Assembly (NCBI GenBank): GCA_965218055.1
Contig: CBDCKA010000002.1
Coordinates: 2,852,001 to 2,916,000, forward strand
DNA length: 64,000 nucleotides
Direction: 5' to 3'
DNA from: CBDBKE01 sp965218055
GTDB taxonomy: Bacteria > Acidobacteriota > Terriglobia > JAJPHL01 > JAPKYU01
Shown here: one piece after another, positions 9,561-19,100 of the stretch
How positions within the stretch are numbered: the first letter of the stretch is position 1
How the letters are laid out: each line of letters starts with the position of its first letter
Translations under genes and position numbers: made by a program
The notes under the pieces: model-generated
Told to the model about the DNA's origin: nothing
Databases searched by the model: none
Seen by the model: only the letters and a program-made list of their open reading frames with translations

Positions 9561-10543
9561 TCCGGTTTCTCTCCTCGTGCTGCTGCCACGATCTTTCGCA
9601 CAGCATCGAGTTGGTGATACCGAGGGAAGATCACGGTCTCCCTGGTGATCTGCCGCTGACTGCCCTTGCCGTCGTCGACCTTCTCCTCCCCGGTCTCCAC
9701 GAAAAGGAAGTGCCCGAGGATGTCGAGGAAGCTGTCGCGCTGGAGAACGTCATCCCAGAAATAGCCTGTTCGGTAGCCCGAGGAATGCTGAGGGTTCCCA
9801 GCACCGCATTGGATCTCGCCTGGATGGCTGCCGCGGTTGAAAGGCAGGAAATGCGTCCTGTCGCCGGAAAGCCGCGTCGCCATGTGGATCTCATCCGGGT
9901 CGGCGGCGAAGTGCACCAATGCGCGAGTCTTGAATCGGAAGAGCGGGGCACGTGGATCGCGATCCTTCTGGTACTGCCGCACCGCATGACGCCAACTCTG
10001 ACCAGTGCGCGGGTTCTTCAACTCGCATGTCGCCACCGGCAGGCCGTTCAGCGCGAACAGAAGGTCCACCGTGTCGTGCTTGCCCGGGTGGCACAAAACC
10101 TGACGAGTGATCGTGATACGGTTCTGCCGGTAGAGCGACAGAACCTCGTCGTTGAGCCCGTGCGCAGGCTTGAATGTGCCGATCCGGAAAATCTTGCCGT
10201 AGAACTTGAAGCCGTGCCGTAACACGTGCAGCGTGCCCTTGACGTCGAGCTCCTTGACCAGCGCGGCGATGAGCAACTTCTCCAGCCCATCGCCGTGCAG
10301 CGCGCGCATCTCGGCCCAAAGCTTGGGCTGTGTCGTATCGAGGAAAGTGCAAACCTGTGCTGGGAACAACGCGCGCTCGACGTTCCACTCAGCGTTAGTA
10401 CCGGACTGCCAGCCGCTCACACCGAGAAGCGTCTCCTCGACCTGAGTCTCGAAGGCGTGTTCATTAGTCTGTTTGCTTATCAGGCAACTCCCAGCACAAA
10501 CCGAGCCCGCTCGCGACGCAGCATCTCGTAAGGCGTCATGCAC
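9561..10543 (-). pseudogene. hsdR: Type I restriction enzyme R subunit, N-terminal fragment
   Basis: The frame carries the HsdR N-terminal nuclease region: VDLLFALNGLPVATCELKNP holds the Asp and the E-x-K of the PD-(D/E)xK site. It is followed by RQYQKDRDP, LFRFKTRALVHFAADP and FPRYHQLDAVRKIVAAA, the segment just before the helicase Walker A motif. There the sequence switches to Spondin_N. The helicase motor and C-terminus (over half of a roughly 1000-residue protein) are missing, and no hsdM or hsdS is nearby. The start is uncertain: in-frame ATG 10543 lies inside the DUF4411 gene. HsdR fused this way cannot cleave. Confidence 0.75.
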
Positions 10544-10971
10544 TTGATCCCTAGCCCGATGCAGGCGTCCGGGATCTTGATCTTGCGGGTAGAGGCCGAA
10601 GGGACTTCATGCGTGACGACCGTGTGCCCGCCCGCGCGAGCCTGAGCCACGAGATAGTAGTCGGCGACCTGTAGGAACGTGCTCACTGCCGCAGGCTCGT
10701 ACGCCTGACCATCCGCCCAGACGCTGACTTCGGCCATCGCCGTAAAGACCGACGGCTCCGGTCTGAGGAAGAATCTGTTCCCGCGTTCAGCGGCCCACTC
10801 GGACAACTCGTCTCCGACTGCTTGTACCTCGTCACCTACCTTCTCGACACTGAAGACGCGCTCGGACTCGTTGCCGGCGACCAGCCAGTCCCAGAAGGCC
10901 GGGCAGAAGTCGAGGCCGTAGTGCAAGTTCTTGGCGGCAATTAAGACGTTCGCATCCAGGAGGTAGGCCAT
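10480..10971 (-). CDS. DUF4411 PIN-like toxin
   Basis: 163 residues starting MAYLLDANVLIAAKNLHYGLDFCP, the PIN-like DUF4411 signature with the first catalytic Asp in LLDANV. Later acidic positions sit in FLQVADYYLVAQARAGGHTVVTHE, with KIKIPDACI near the end. DUF4411 proteins are toxins of type II systems with XRE/ImmA partners. Its ATG overlaps the partner's TAA (TAATG, 10973-10969), so translation is coupled. In other genomes this pair is common inside type I restriction operons, matching the HsdR remnant immediately downstream. Confidence 0.85.
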   Translation of the reverse strand: MAYLLDANVLIAAKNLHYGLDFCPAFWDWLVAGNESERVFSVEKVGDEVQAVGDELSEWAAERGNRFFLRPEPSVFTAMAEVSVWADGQAYEPAAVSTFLQVADYYLVAQARAGGHTVVTHEVPSASTRKIKIPDACIGLGIKCMTPYEMLRRERARFVLGVA

Positions 10972-12116
10972 TAGTACCCCACCTCCAAGCTGCGCCCCAG
11001 CTTTTTGAAGGTCGCCATCTTCTTCAGGCCGAGCATTCGGAAGGTCTCCGTGAACGCGGTCCGTCCTTCGAGCGTGCTCACCACCAGAGCCCGGGCAAAG
11101 CGTTTGCTGACGCGCGCGCCTAGGGTCAGATAAAAGTCCCCACCGCTGCCCTTCGGCAATGCGCGCAATCGGGCGAGCTCGGCGTCGTAGGCGGTCCATA
11201 AATCTTCGTGCGAAAGCCAGCCGGCGTCGTGGATGCGTCGAAGAACAACCAAGGTGCTAACCTTGAAGCGACGCGCCAGACGACCGAGCTGGACTTCCGG
11301 GTCTGCGCGAGGGTCAAGCTCGCCGCGCAACGCGGCGAGCGGCACCAGGAGTTCCGCCGCCACCCGATTGCACCACCGCTCAGACTCATGTTCCGGAACG
11401 GCCTTTGCGTTTGCATTGGAGACGCCGGACTCACCCAGCCAGATATGCGCGATCTCATGCGCGAGCGTAAACATCTGCGCCGCCTTGGTGTCTGCGCCAT
11501 TGACGAAGACCAGCGGTGCCAGCGGATCAGCGAGTGCAAAGCCTCGAAACTCCTGAGGATCGAGGCCGCGACGATTGTCGCTGCTGACGACACCGCTGAC
11601 CATGACTAGGATCCCGAGGGCGTCCGCCTGCTTGATGAAGTGCTGCAGCGCGTCTTGCCAGGTGGCGAGCTGGCGGCGCTCCTCCAGATCGAGCCCGAGA
11701 GCCTGGCGCATGCGGTCAGCGGTCTCGACGACGTTGTCGCCGAGGCGGGCGGACCTCACAAACTCGAGCGCTGGTTCATGCATGGACCGTGCGAAGTCGC
11801 GGTACCAGTTCTGGCGCTGCTGGCAGAGATAGACGGTATCCAGAAGATCGGGGCTGGGGTGGCTCAAGTGGACGTTAGCGACGGTACGGAAGTCCGGGAT
11901 CGGCACGCTCTCGACGGGCGGCTCCGCGAGAAAGAGGAAACCAACCGGGGTGTGGGTCGCCTTTGCGAAGGCCTCAATCTGCTTGAGCGTCGGCTGTAGT
12001 TCGCCGCCCTCCCACGCCTTGATCTTCGGGAAGCGGCCCGCCAACGCATCGACGCTGTACCCGGCGCGCTCACGCGCCCAGCGCAGAAGATTTGGGTTGA
12101 TGGGAACGCGGTTCAT
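10971..12116 (-). CDS. XRE-ImmA/IrrE family antitoxin/regulator
   Basis: 381 residues. An N-terminal helix-turn-helix (about 1-65; LLRWARERAGYSVDALAGRF ... PTLKQIEAFAKATHTPVGFLF) precedes a COG2856-type zinc metallopeptidase domain with the HEIAH motif (TLAHEIAHIWLG, about residue 235) and a downstream Glu in PEHESERWCNRVAAELLVP. Such proteins repress their own operon and neutralise or control a DUF4411 partner, which follows with a 1-base stop/start overlap. Both genes look intact, so this pair may still work although the adjacent restriction gene is broken. Confidence 0.85.
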   Translation of the reverse strand: MNRVPINPNLLRWARERAGYSVDALAGRFPKIKAWEGGELQPTLKQIEAFAKATHTPVGFLFLAEPPVESVPIPDFRTVANVHLSHPSPDLLDTVYLCQQRQNWYRDFARSMHEPALEFVRSARLGDNVVETADRMRQALGLDLEERRQLATWQDALQHFIKQADALGILVMVSGVVSSDNRRGLDPQEFRGFALADPLAPLVFVNGADTKAAQMFTLAHEIAHIWLGESGVSNANAKAVPEHESERWCNRVAAELLVPLAALRGELDPRADPEVQLGRLARRFKVSTLVVLRRIHDAGWLSHEDLWTAYDAELARLRALPKGSGGDFYLTLGARVSKRFARALVVSTLEGRTAFTETFRMLGLKKMATFKKLGRSLEVGY

Positions 12117-12349
12117 AATGCCATACTCGCGCGAAAGATCTCAATTGCCAAGCGTCTTCCGCCTCCGCAGGGTGTTCTCTCTAGGCGCACGGTCACAGTG
12201 TACTCCTGCTCTCGAACACGCGATAGCGCAGCCATTTTGCGATGCCGTCCAGGCCGGAGAGAACTTCGGCGGCGAGAAGCAATCCTTGTTTGCTCTGCAT
12301 GGCTTTATTCTCCCATGCCCCTCAGACAAGACAGGGACACTACCGGCGT
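12117..12349. other. Short intergenic stretch, no convincing gene
   Basis: Lies between the ImmA start and the LRR gene end. The last 45 bases (12303-12349) match the sequence following the second LRR gene (16080-16126), so the LRR duplication extends past the stop codon. A 34-codon minus-strand frame from about 12300 (MQSKQGLLLAAEVLSG) was seen but has no support. Confidence 0.6.
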
Positions 12350-15300
12350 CTATTCCCGATCCGTCCTCTCTGGAACCGGCACCACCGGAAGCGTCGTGAA
12401 GATGCGCGTGCCGGGGTCCATTTCCAGGGCCACGGCGGTAAACAGATCCTCCCCTGGCGCACTGCAGCGCACCGACCCTGCGAAGTCGGACGTATCGGTG
12501 CCGGGAAACGCCTGGTCGATGAGCCAGGCCGTCTGCCCGTTGGCCTCCAGAGGGATGCTCGCGCCGTCGAGCAGCACACCCTCTCGCATCAAGTCGCAGT
12601 GCACCAACCCCGCACTCGATTCCAGGTTGTGGAGCGCGACCCCCGTCGTGATTCCTCCCTCCTGGCGGCGCACCGGGAAGAGGGCGTCGCTGACGGGCGG
12701 GCTGGCTCCCACCCCGGCCACCCCGAGGTCGGGGTGCTCAAACCGGAGCATCCCGCCGATGGGACCCTCCGAGACCACCCGCACCGATCCCGACACCAGC
12801 GCCCCTCGCCCGTGGGTCGAGATCGTGAGTACTCCCAGCGGCTCCATCTCGGTGCGGACCGTCAGAGCGCCGTCCTCGGTGATCTCCAGATCGCCCGTGA
12901 TGTCCACCACCGATGCGGCGGCAATCGGGTTGCCCTTGGTGTCGTAGAAATAAATCTCGGGACGGCTCGGAAGGATAGCCGTATGAAAGGGGGTGGGGGC
13001 GGGACGGCTCGGCTGGGTCTCCAGGTTCAAGAACACCAGATCGGTGATCCAGGTCCCGTTGACGAAATGCGCAAAATCCAGGACCGTCTCCCCGCCCCCG
13101 CCTCCCGTCCGGTCCACCGGCACCACCGAAAGCGTGCTGAAGATGCGCTGAGCGGCATCCATCTCCACGGCAATGGCGGTGAACCGTCCCCTGCCGGGCG
13201 CGGTGCAGCGCACCGACCCCAGGAAGTCCGACGTGTCGGTCGTGGTGAACGTGTCTTCGATGAACCAGGACGCCTGCCCGTTGGCCTCCAGGGGGATCTC
13301 CACCTCTTCCAGCGCGACGCCCGCGCTCATCAATCGGCAGCTCACCCCCATCGCTTCCTCTCCCAGGTTGTGGAGGGCCGCCGCCGTGCGGATTCCTCCC
13401 GCCTGGCGGCGGGCCGGGAACAGGGCATCCCGGACGGGCGGGCTGGCTCCCACCCCGGCCACCCCGATATTCGGCACGCCATAGCGCACCAACCCGCCGA
13501 GGGGACTGTCGGCGACTACTTTCACCGATCCCGACACCAGCTCCCCTTGCCCGTGGGTTGAAATCGTGAGCACTCCCAGCGGCTCCATCTCCGTAAGCAC
13601 GCTCAGGCTTCCGTCCTCGGTGACCTCCAGGTCGCCCGTGACATCCACCACCGAGTCGGGGTCAATGAGATGGCCCCCTCGATCGTAAAAGTAGATTGCG
13701 GGGCGGAGCGGGCGGGGGGCCACATTCACGAGCACCATCTCGGAGGTGATGCCGGTCCCGTTGGCAAAATGCGCGAAGTCCAGAGCCACCGACGCGATCG
13801 GCGTAGCCTCGGCCCGGTTGGAAGAAAAGCTCTTGCCGATTCTGTTGACCGCCCGCACCTCGAAGACGTAGACCGTGCCGTTGACGAGGCCGCTGACCGT
13901 ATGGGTCGTGTCGGTGGAACCGATGGAGATCCAGGGGTTCCTCCTGTCGATCCGGTACTCGTAATCCGTGATCGCAGAGCCACCGTCGTCCTCCGGCGCG
14001 GCCCAGGTCAGTGTCACCGCCCCATCTGTGGCTTCCGCCATCAGATTTATGGGCGCGTCCGGCACCGTTTGGCGCGGGCCGCCTCCGCCCCCGCCACCTC
14101 CCGGGCCGGGCGGTTGGGGCGGCGGGGGCGGTGGTGGTGGCGGGGGCGCGACGCAGACGGCCCCCTGAAAATTGATTGTCGCCAGCCACACCTGAAATGC
14201 AGTATCTAGCGGCGCACACAAAGTGGTCGACCGTATATCCAACACCGAGAGTTGTGACAGCGCCGACAGGGTTAGCGGGAGGGGTCCGCTCAACCCATTC
14301 GAGGAGAGAGACAGTTCCTCAAGATTGGTCAAATTTCCCAGCTCCGCCGGAATCTCCCCGCTCAAGCTATTGCCCCAGAGAGACAACACCCGAAGGTTGG
14401 TCAAGTCCCCCAACTCCGCCGGAATCCTCCCGATCAGCGTATTCTCGTTGAGAGACAGCTTCTCAAGATTGGTTAAATTCCCCAGCTCCGCTGGAATCTC
14501 CCCGGTCAAGGCATTGCCCCGGAAAGACAGGAGTTGGAGGTTGGTTAAGTCTCCCAGTTCCACCGGAATTTCCCCGCTCAATCGATTGCCCCAGAGATTC
14601 AGCTCTTCGAGGTTGGACAAGCCCCCCAGTTCTGCCGGGATCTCCCCCCTCAAGACATTCTGGGAGATAATCAGCACCCGAAGCTGGGACAAGCCCCCCA
14701 GCTCCGCCGGGATCTCCCCGGTCAAGGCATTGCCCCAGAGAGACAGGAGTTGGAGGTTGGACAAGCCCCCCAGTTCCACCGGAATTTCCCCGCTCAACCG
14801 ATTGCTCCAGAGAGACAACACCTGGAGGTTGGCCAATTCCCCCAGTGCTGCCGGGATCTCCCCGGTCAGCATATTCTCGTTGAGATCCAGCTCCTGGAGG
14901 TTGGCCATGCCCCGCAGTTCCATCGGGATCTCCCCGCTCAACCGATTGCTGTAGAGACGCAGGGAAATAAGGTTGGTCAAGCCCCCCAACTCCACCGGAA
15001 TCTCCCCGCTCAAGGCATTCCGGGAGAGAATCAGCTCCTGGAGGTTGGCCAATTCCCCCAGTGTTGCCGGAATCTCCCCGCTCAAGCTATTGCTGTAGAG
15101 ACGCAGAGCAATAAGGTTGGTCAAGTCCCCCAGCTCCGCTGGAATCTCCCCGGTCAAGGCATTGCCCCGGAGAGACAGCTCCTCCAGGTTGGCCAAGCCC
15201 CCCAACTCCACCGGAATCTCCCCGCTCAAGCTATTGCTGTAGAGACGCAGAGCAATAAGGTTGGTCAAGTCCCCCAGCTCCGCCGGGATCTCCCCGATCA

Positions 15301-15595
15301 ACCCATTGTTTTCGAGACGCAGGCCTGTGACGCGACCGTTTGCGTCCGTGTCGAGCCCGTGCCATTCCGAGAGGGCCTCGTTGGTCAACCAGTTCGTGTT
15401 GTTCGTCCAGTTCGCGCCGCCGGTCGCGTTGTAGAGTGCCACCATCGCCGCCCGGTCCGTCGCCACCGTGCCCTGTGCGCGGGCGTTCCCGGCGGCGAGA
15501 AGGACAAGGAGGATCCGAACGCACCCTAAACATGCGGCGGGAAATGTGCTAGGGCGACGGTAATTTAGGGGTGCCGGGGTGCCGGGGTGCTGCAT
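12350..15595 (-). CDS. Secreted plant-type leucine-rich-repeat protein (copy 1)
   Basis: 1081 residues. Signal peptide (about 21-40, ending NARAQ) and LRR N-cap (LVALYNATGGANW ... LSEWHGLDT). About 15 repeats of 24 residues with consensus GEIPxELGxLxNLxxLxLxxN (85-457), the plant-specific LRR class. Then a Pro10/Gly8 linker (about 480-506), one FnIII domain (508-600) and two LDFAHFANG domains (603-825, 836-1075). Location outside the cell or on its surface is inferred. The C-terminal half is nearly identical to the gene at 16127, while the LRR part differs in unit number and wording (GEIP against GAIP/GTIP). No membrane anchor was seen, so the LDFAHFANG pair may act as an attachment or sorting region. 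Confidence 0.88.
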   Translation of the reverse strand: MQHPGTPAPLNYRRPSTFPAACLGCVRILLVLLAAGNARAQGTVATDRAAMVALYNATGGANWTNNTNWLTNEALSEWHGLDTDANGRVTGLRLENNGLIGEIPAELGDLTNLIALRLYSNSLSGEIPVELGGLANLEELSLRGNALTGEIPAELGDLTNLIALRLYSNSLSGEIPATLGELANLQELILSRNALSGEIPVELGGLTNLISLRLYSNRLSGEIPMELRGMANLQELDLNENMLTGEIPAALGELANLQVLSLWSNRLSGEIPVELGGLSNLQLLSLWGNALTGEIPAELGGLSQLRVLIISQNVLRGEIPAELGGLSNLEELNLWGNRLSGEIPVELGDLTNLQLLSFRGNALTGEIPAELGNLTNLEKLSLNENTLIGRIPAELGDLTNLRVLSLWGNSLSGEIPAELGNLTNLEELSLSSNGLSGPLPLTLSALSQLSVLDIRSTTLCAPLDTAFQVWLATINFQGAVCVAPPPPPPPPPPQPPGPGGGGGGGGPRQTVPDAPINLMAEATDGAVTLTWAAPEDDGGSAITDYEYRIDRRNPWISIGSTDTTHTVSGLVNGTVYVFEVRAVNRIGKSFSSNRAEATPIASVALDFAHFANGTGITSEMVLVNVAPRPLRPAIYFYDRGGHLIDPDSVVDVTGDLEVTEDGSLSVLTEMEPLGVLTISTHGQGELVSGSVKVVADSPLGGLVRYGVPNIGVAGVGASPPVRDALFPARRQAGGIRTAAALHNLGEEAMGVSCRLMSAGVALEEVEIPLEANGQASWFIEDTFTTTDTSDFLGSVRCTAPGRGRFTAIAVEMDAAQRIFSTLSVVPVDRTGGGGGETVLDFAHFVNGTWITDLVFLNLETQPSRPAPTPFHTAILPSRPEIYFYDTKGNPIAAASVVDITGDLEITEDGALTVRTEMEPLGVLTISTHGRGALVSGSVRVVSEGPIGGMLRFEHPDLGVAGVGASPPVSDALFPVRRQEGGITTGVALHNLESSAGLVHCDLMREGVLLDGASIPLEANGQTAWLIDQAFPGTDTSDFAGSVRCSAPGEDLFTAVALEMDPGTRIFTTLPVVPVPERTDRE
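14280..15310 (-). repeat. 72-bp tandem repeats encoding LRRs (copy 1)
   Basis: About 14-15 imperfect 72-bp units, each coding one 24-residue LRR. Several units share long identical runs (those coding LTNLIALRLYSNSLSGEIP occur twice), as expected of repeat number changing by unequal recombination. Confidence 0.85.
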
Positions 15596-15639
15596 ATCAT
15601 TCCGCCATAACCAGATTCGACCTGATTGAAGAATCTAGC

Positions 15640-16078
15640 TGCCGGTGGCCCGCACGGTGATGGCCTCGCGCAATCCTTCCAGCAAGCCTTCCAGATGCGC
15701 CATGCGCTCGCGGAGTCGCGGCTTTGGGTCCGTACCGCTTCAGTGCAGAGCCAGGCCAGGATCAGGCGCGGGAAGTTTCCGAAGGGGAGCTTGGTTTCCC
15801 CGCTTGAGTACATGATTAGCTTGAACGGACCGTTGACCCGCTTGTACTGGTGTTGGTTGCCGGGGTTGGTGCGGGGCAACGAGCAGAGCGCCATCATTCG
15901 CACCATGAAGCCGCGCTCTGGGTCCGCTTCGCTGGCCCGGACAAGCTGGTTCACCTGATCGAACCGGGTGTAGTGGTGTAACGCCTGGGGCGTGACTTTG
16001 CAGATCGCCTGGACGTGGGCCGCCCAGATCGGGGATGACTTCACCGACGGGAACCAACTCGCCGCGTTGACGCTGCAT
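15640..16078 (-). pseudogene. Plasmid RepA fragment fused to coiled-coil gene remnant
   Basis: The minus strand, from about 16078, reads HVQAICKVTPQALHHYTRFD, then ERGFMVRMMALCSLPRTNP, GPFKLIMYSSGETKLPFGNF and RLILAWLCTEAVRTQSR. This is the conserved front half of plasmid-type RepA replication initiators (PLPYGNxPRLLLAWxCTEAVRT). It stops being RepA-like near 15720 and joins the last codons of a paralogue of the coiled-coil gene at 3861 (there in another frame). No iterons were recognised. A relic of plasmid DNA between the two LRR genes; not functional. Confidence 0.65.
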
Positions 16079-16126
16079 GCCCTATTCCCCCATGCCCCTC
16101 AGACAAGACAGAGACACTGCCGGCGT

Positions 16127-19100
16127 CTATTCCCGATCCGTCCTCTCTGGAACCGGCACCACCGGAAGCGTCGTGAAGATGCGCGTGCCGGGGTCCATTT
16201 CCAGGGCCACGGCGGTAAACAGATCTCCCCCTGGCGCACTGCAGCGCACCGACCCTGCGAAGTCGGACGTATCGGTGTCGGGGAACGCCTGGTCGATGAG
16301 CCAGGCCGTCTGCCCGTTGGCCTCCAGAGGGATGCTCGCGCCGTCGAGCAGCACACCCTCTCGCATCAAGTCGCAGTGCACCAACCCCGCACTCAATTCC
16401 AGGTTGTGGAGCGCGACCCCCGTCGTGATTCCTCCCTCCTGGCGGCGCACCGGGAAGAGGGCGTCGCTGACGGGCGGGCTGGCTCCCACCCCGGCCACCC
16501 CGAGATCGGGGTGCTCAAACCGGAGCATCCCGCCGATGGGACCCTCCGAGACCACCCGCACCGATCCCGACACCAGCTCCCCTCGCCCGTGGGTCGAGAT
16601 CGTGAGTACTCCCAGCGGCTCCATCTCGGTGCGGACCGTCAGAGCGCCGTCCTCGGTGATCTCCAGATCGCCCGTGATGTCCACCACCGATGCGGCGGCA
16701 ATCGGGTTGCCCTCGGTGTCGTAGAAATAAATAGCGGGACGGCTCGGAAGGATGGCCGTGTGAAAGGGGGTGGGGGCGGGACCGCTCGGCTGGGTCTCCA
16801 GGTTCAAGAACACCAGATCGGTGATCCAGGTCCCGTTGACGAAATGCGCAAAGTCCAGGACCGTCTCCCCGCCCCCGCCTCCCGTGCGGTCCACCGGCAC
16901 CACCGAAAGCGTGTTGAAGATGCGCTGGGCGGCATCCATCTCCACGGCGATGGCGGTGAACCGTCCCCGGCCGGGCGCGGTGCAGCGCACCGACCCCAGG
17001 AAGTCCGACGTGTCGGTCGTGGTGAACGCCTGGTCGATGAACCAGGACGCCTGCCCGTTGGCCTTCAGGGGGATCTCCATCTCTTCCAGCGCGACGCCCG
17101 CGCTCATCAATCGGCAGCTCACCCCCATCGCTTCCTCTCCCGGGTTGTGGAGGGCCGCCGCCGTGCGGATTCCTCCCGCCTGGCGGCGCACCGGGAAGAG
17201 GGCGTCGCCGACGGGCGGGCTGGCCCCCACCCCGGCCACCCCGATCTCCGGGACGCTATAGCGCACCAACCCGCCGATGGGACCGTCGGAGAGGACCTTC
17301 ACCGATCCCGACACCAGCTCGCCTTGCCCGTGGGTTGAAATCGTCAGTTCCCCCAGCGGCTCCATCTCCGTCCGGACGGTCAGGCTTCCGTCCTCGGTGA
17401 CCTCCAGATCGACCGTCACGTCCACCACCGATTCGGGGTCAATGAGACGGCCCCCTCGATCGTAAAAGTAGATTGCGGGCCGGATCGGATCGGGGGACAC
17501 ATTCACGAGCACCATCTCGGAGGTGATGCCGGTCCCATTGGCGAAATGCGCGAAGTCCAGAGCCACCGCCGCCCTCGGCGTGGCCTCGGCTGGCAGGGAA
17601 GCCCGGCTCCTGCCGATCCGGTTCACCGCCCGCACCTCGAAGACGTAGACCGTGCCGTTGACGAGGCCGCTGACCGTATGGGTGGTGCCGGTGGTGCCGA
17701 TGGAAGTCCATCCCCTTCCGTTAATCCCGTACTCGTAATCCGTGACCGCAGAGCCACCGTTGTCCTCCGGCGCGGCCCAGGTCAGTGTCACCGCCCCATT
17801 TGTGGCTTCCGCCATCAGATTTATGGGCGCGTCCGGCACCGTTTGGCGCGGGCCGCCTCCGCCCCCGCCACCTCCCGGGCCGGGCGGTTGGGGCGGCGGG
17901 GGCGGAGGTGGAGGCGGCGGTGGTGGTGGTGGCGGGGGCGCGAAGCAGACGGCCCCCTGAAAATTGATTGTCGCCAGCCACACCTGAAATGCAGTATCTA
18001 GCGGCGCACACAAAGTAGTCGACCGTATATCCAACACCGAGAGTTGTGACAGCGCCGACAGGGTTAGCGGGAGGGGGCCGCTCAACTCATTCTGGTTGAG
18101 ATACAGCTCCTGGAGGTTGGTCAGGTTCCCCAGCTCCACCGGGATCGCCCCGCTCAACTCATTACCCCAGAGATACAGCCTCTGGAGGTTGGTCAAGGCT
18201 CCCAGTTCGACCGGGATTGTCCCGCTCAACCCATTCCGGGAGAGACCCAGCCCCTGGAGGTTGGTCAAGGCTCCCAGTTCGACCGGGATTGTCCCGCTCA
18301 ACTCATTCCGGGAGAGACCCAACTCCTGGAGGTTGGTCAAATCCCCCAGCTCCGCCGGGATCGTGCCGCTCAACTCATTGCCCCAGAGATACAGGATCTG
18401 GAGGCTGGTCAAGGCTCCCAGCTCCGCCGGGATCGTGCCGCTCAACTCATTGTCGTAGAGATACAGCCTCTGGAGGTTGGTCAGACTCCCCAACTCCGCC
18501 GGGATCGTCCCGCTCAACTCATTGCCCCAGAGATACAGGATCTGGAGGCTGGTCAGGTTCCCCAGCTCCGCCGGGATCGCCCCGCTCAACCCATTCTGGT
18601 TGAGATACAGCCCCACGAGGTTGGTCAAATCCCCCAGCTCCGCCGGGATCGCCCCGCTCAACCCATTCTGGTTGAGATACAGCCCCACGAGGTTGGTCAA
18701 ATCCCCCAGCTCCGCCGGGATCGTCCCGCTCAACTCATTGTCGTGGAGATACAGTCTCTGGAGGCTGGTCAAGGCCCCCAGCTCCGCCGGGATCGCCCCG
18801 CTCAAGTTATTGTAGTGGAGCTCCAGTTTCTGGAGGTTGGTTAGACTCCCCAGCTCCGCCGGGATCGCCCCGCTCAACTCATTGATCCAGAGATGCAGCT
18901 CCTGGAGGTTGGTCAAATCCCCCAGCTCCGCCGGGATCGCCCCGCTCAACTCATTGCCGTAGAGATGCAGGATCTGGAGATTGGTCAGGTTCCCCAGCTC
19001 CGCCGGGATCGTCCCGCTCAACTCATTGCCCCAGAGATACAGCTCCTGCAGGCTGGTCAGATTCCCCAACTCCGCCGGGATCGCCCCGCTCAACTCATTG

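Noticed and set aside
12242..13561. Long plus-strand open frames opposite the LRR and LDFAHFANG genes (also 15992-17338 and 18893-19897)
   Set aside because: They mirror the GC-rich repeat structure of the minus-strand genes, carry no recognisable domain, and the minus strand has signal peptides and known domains.
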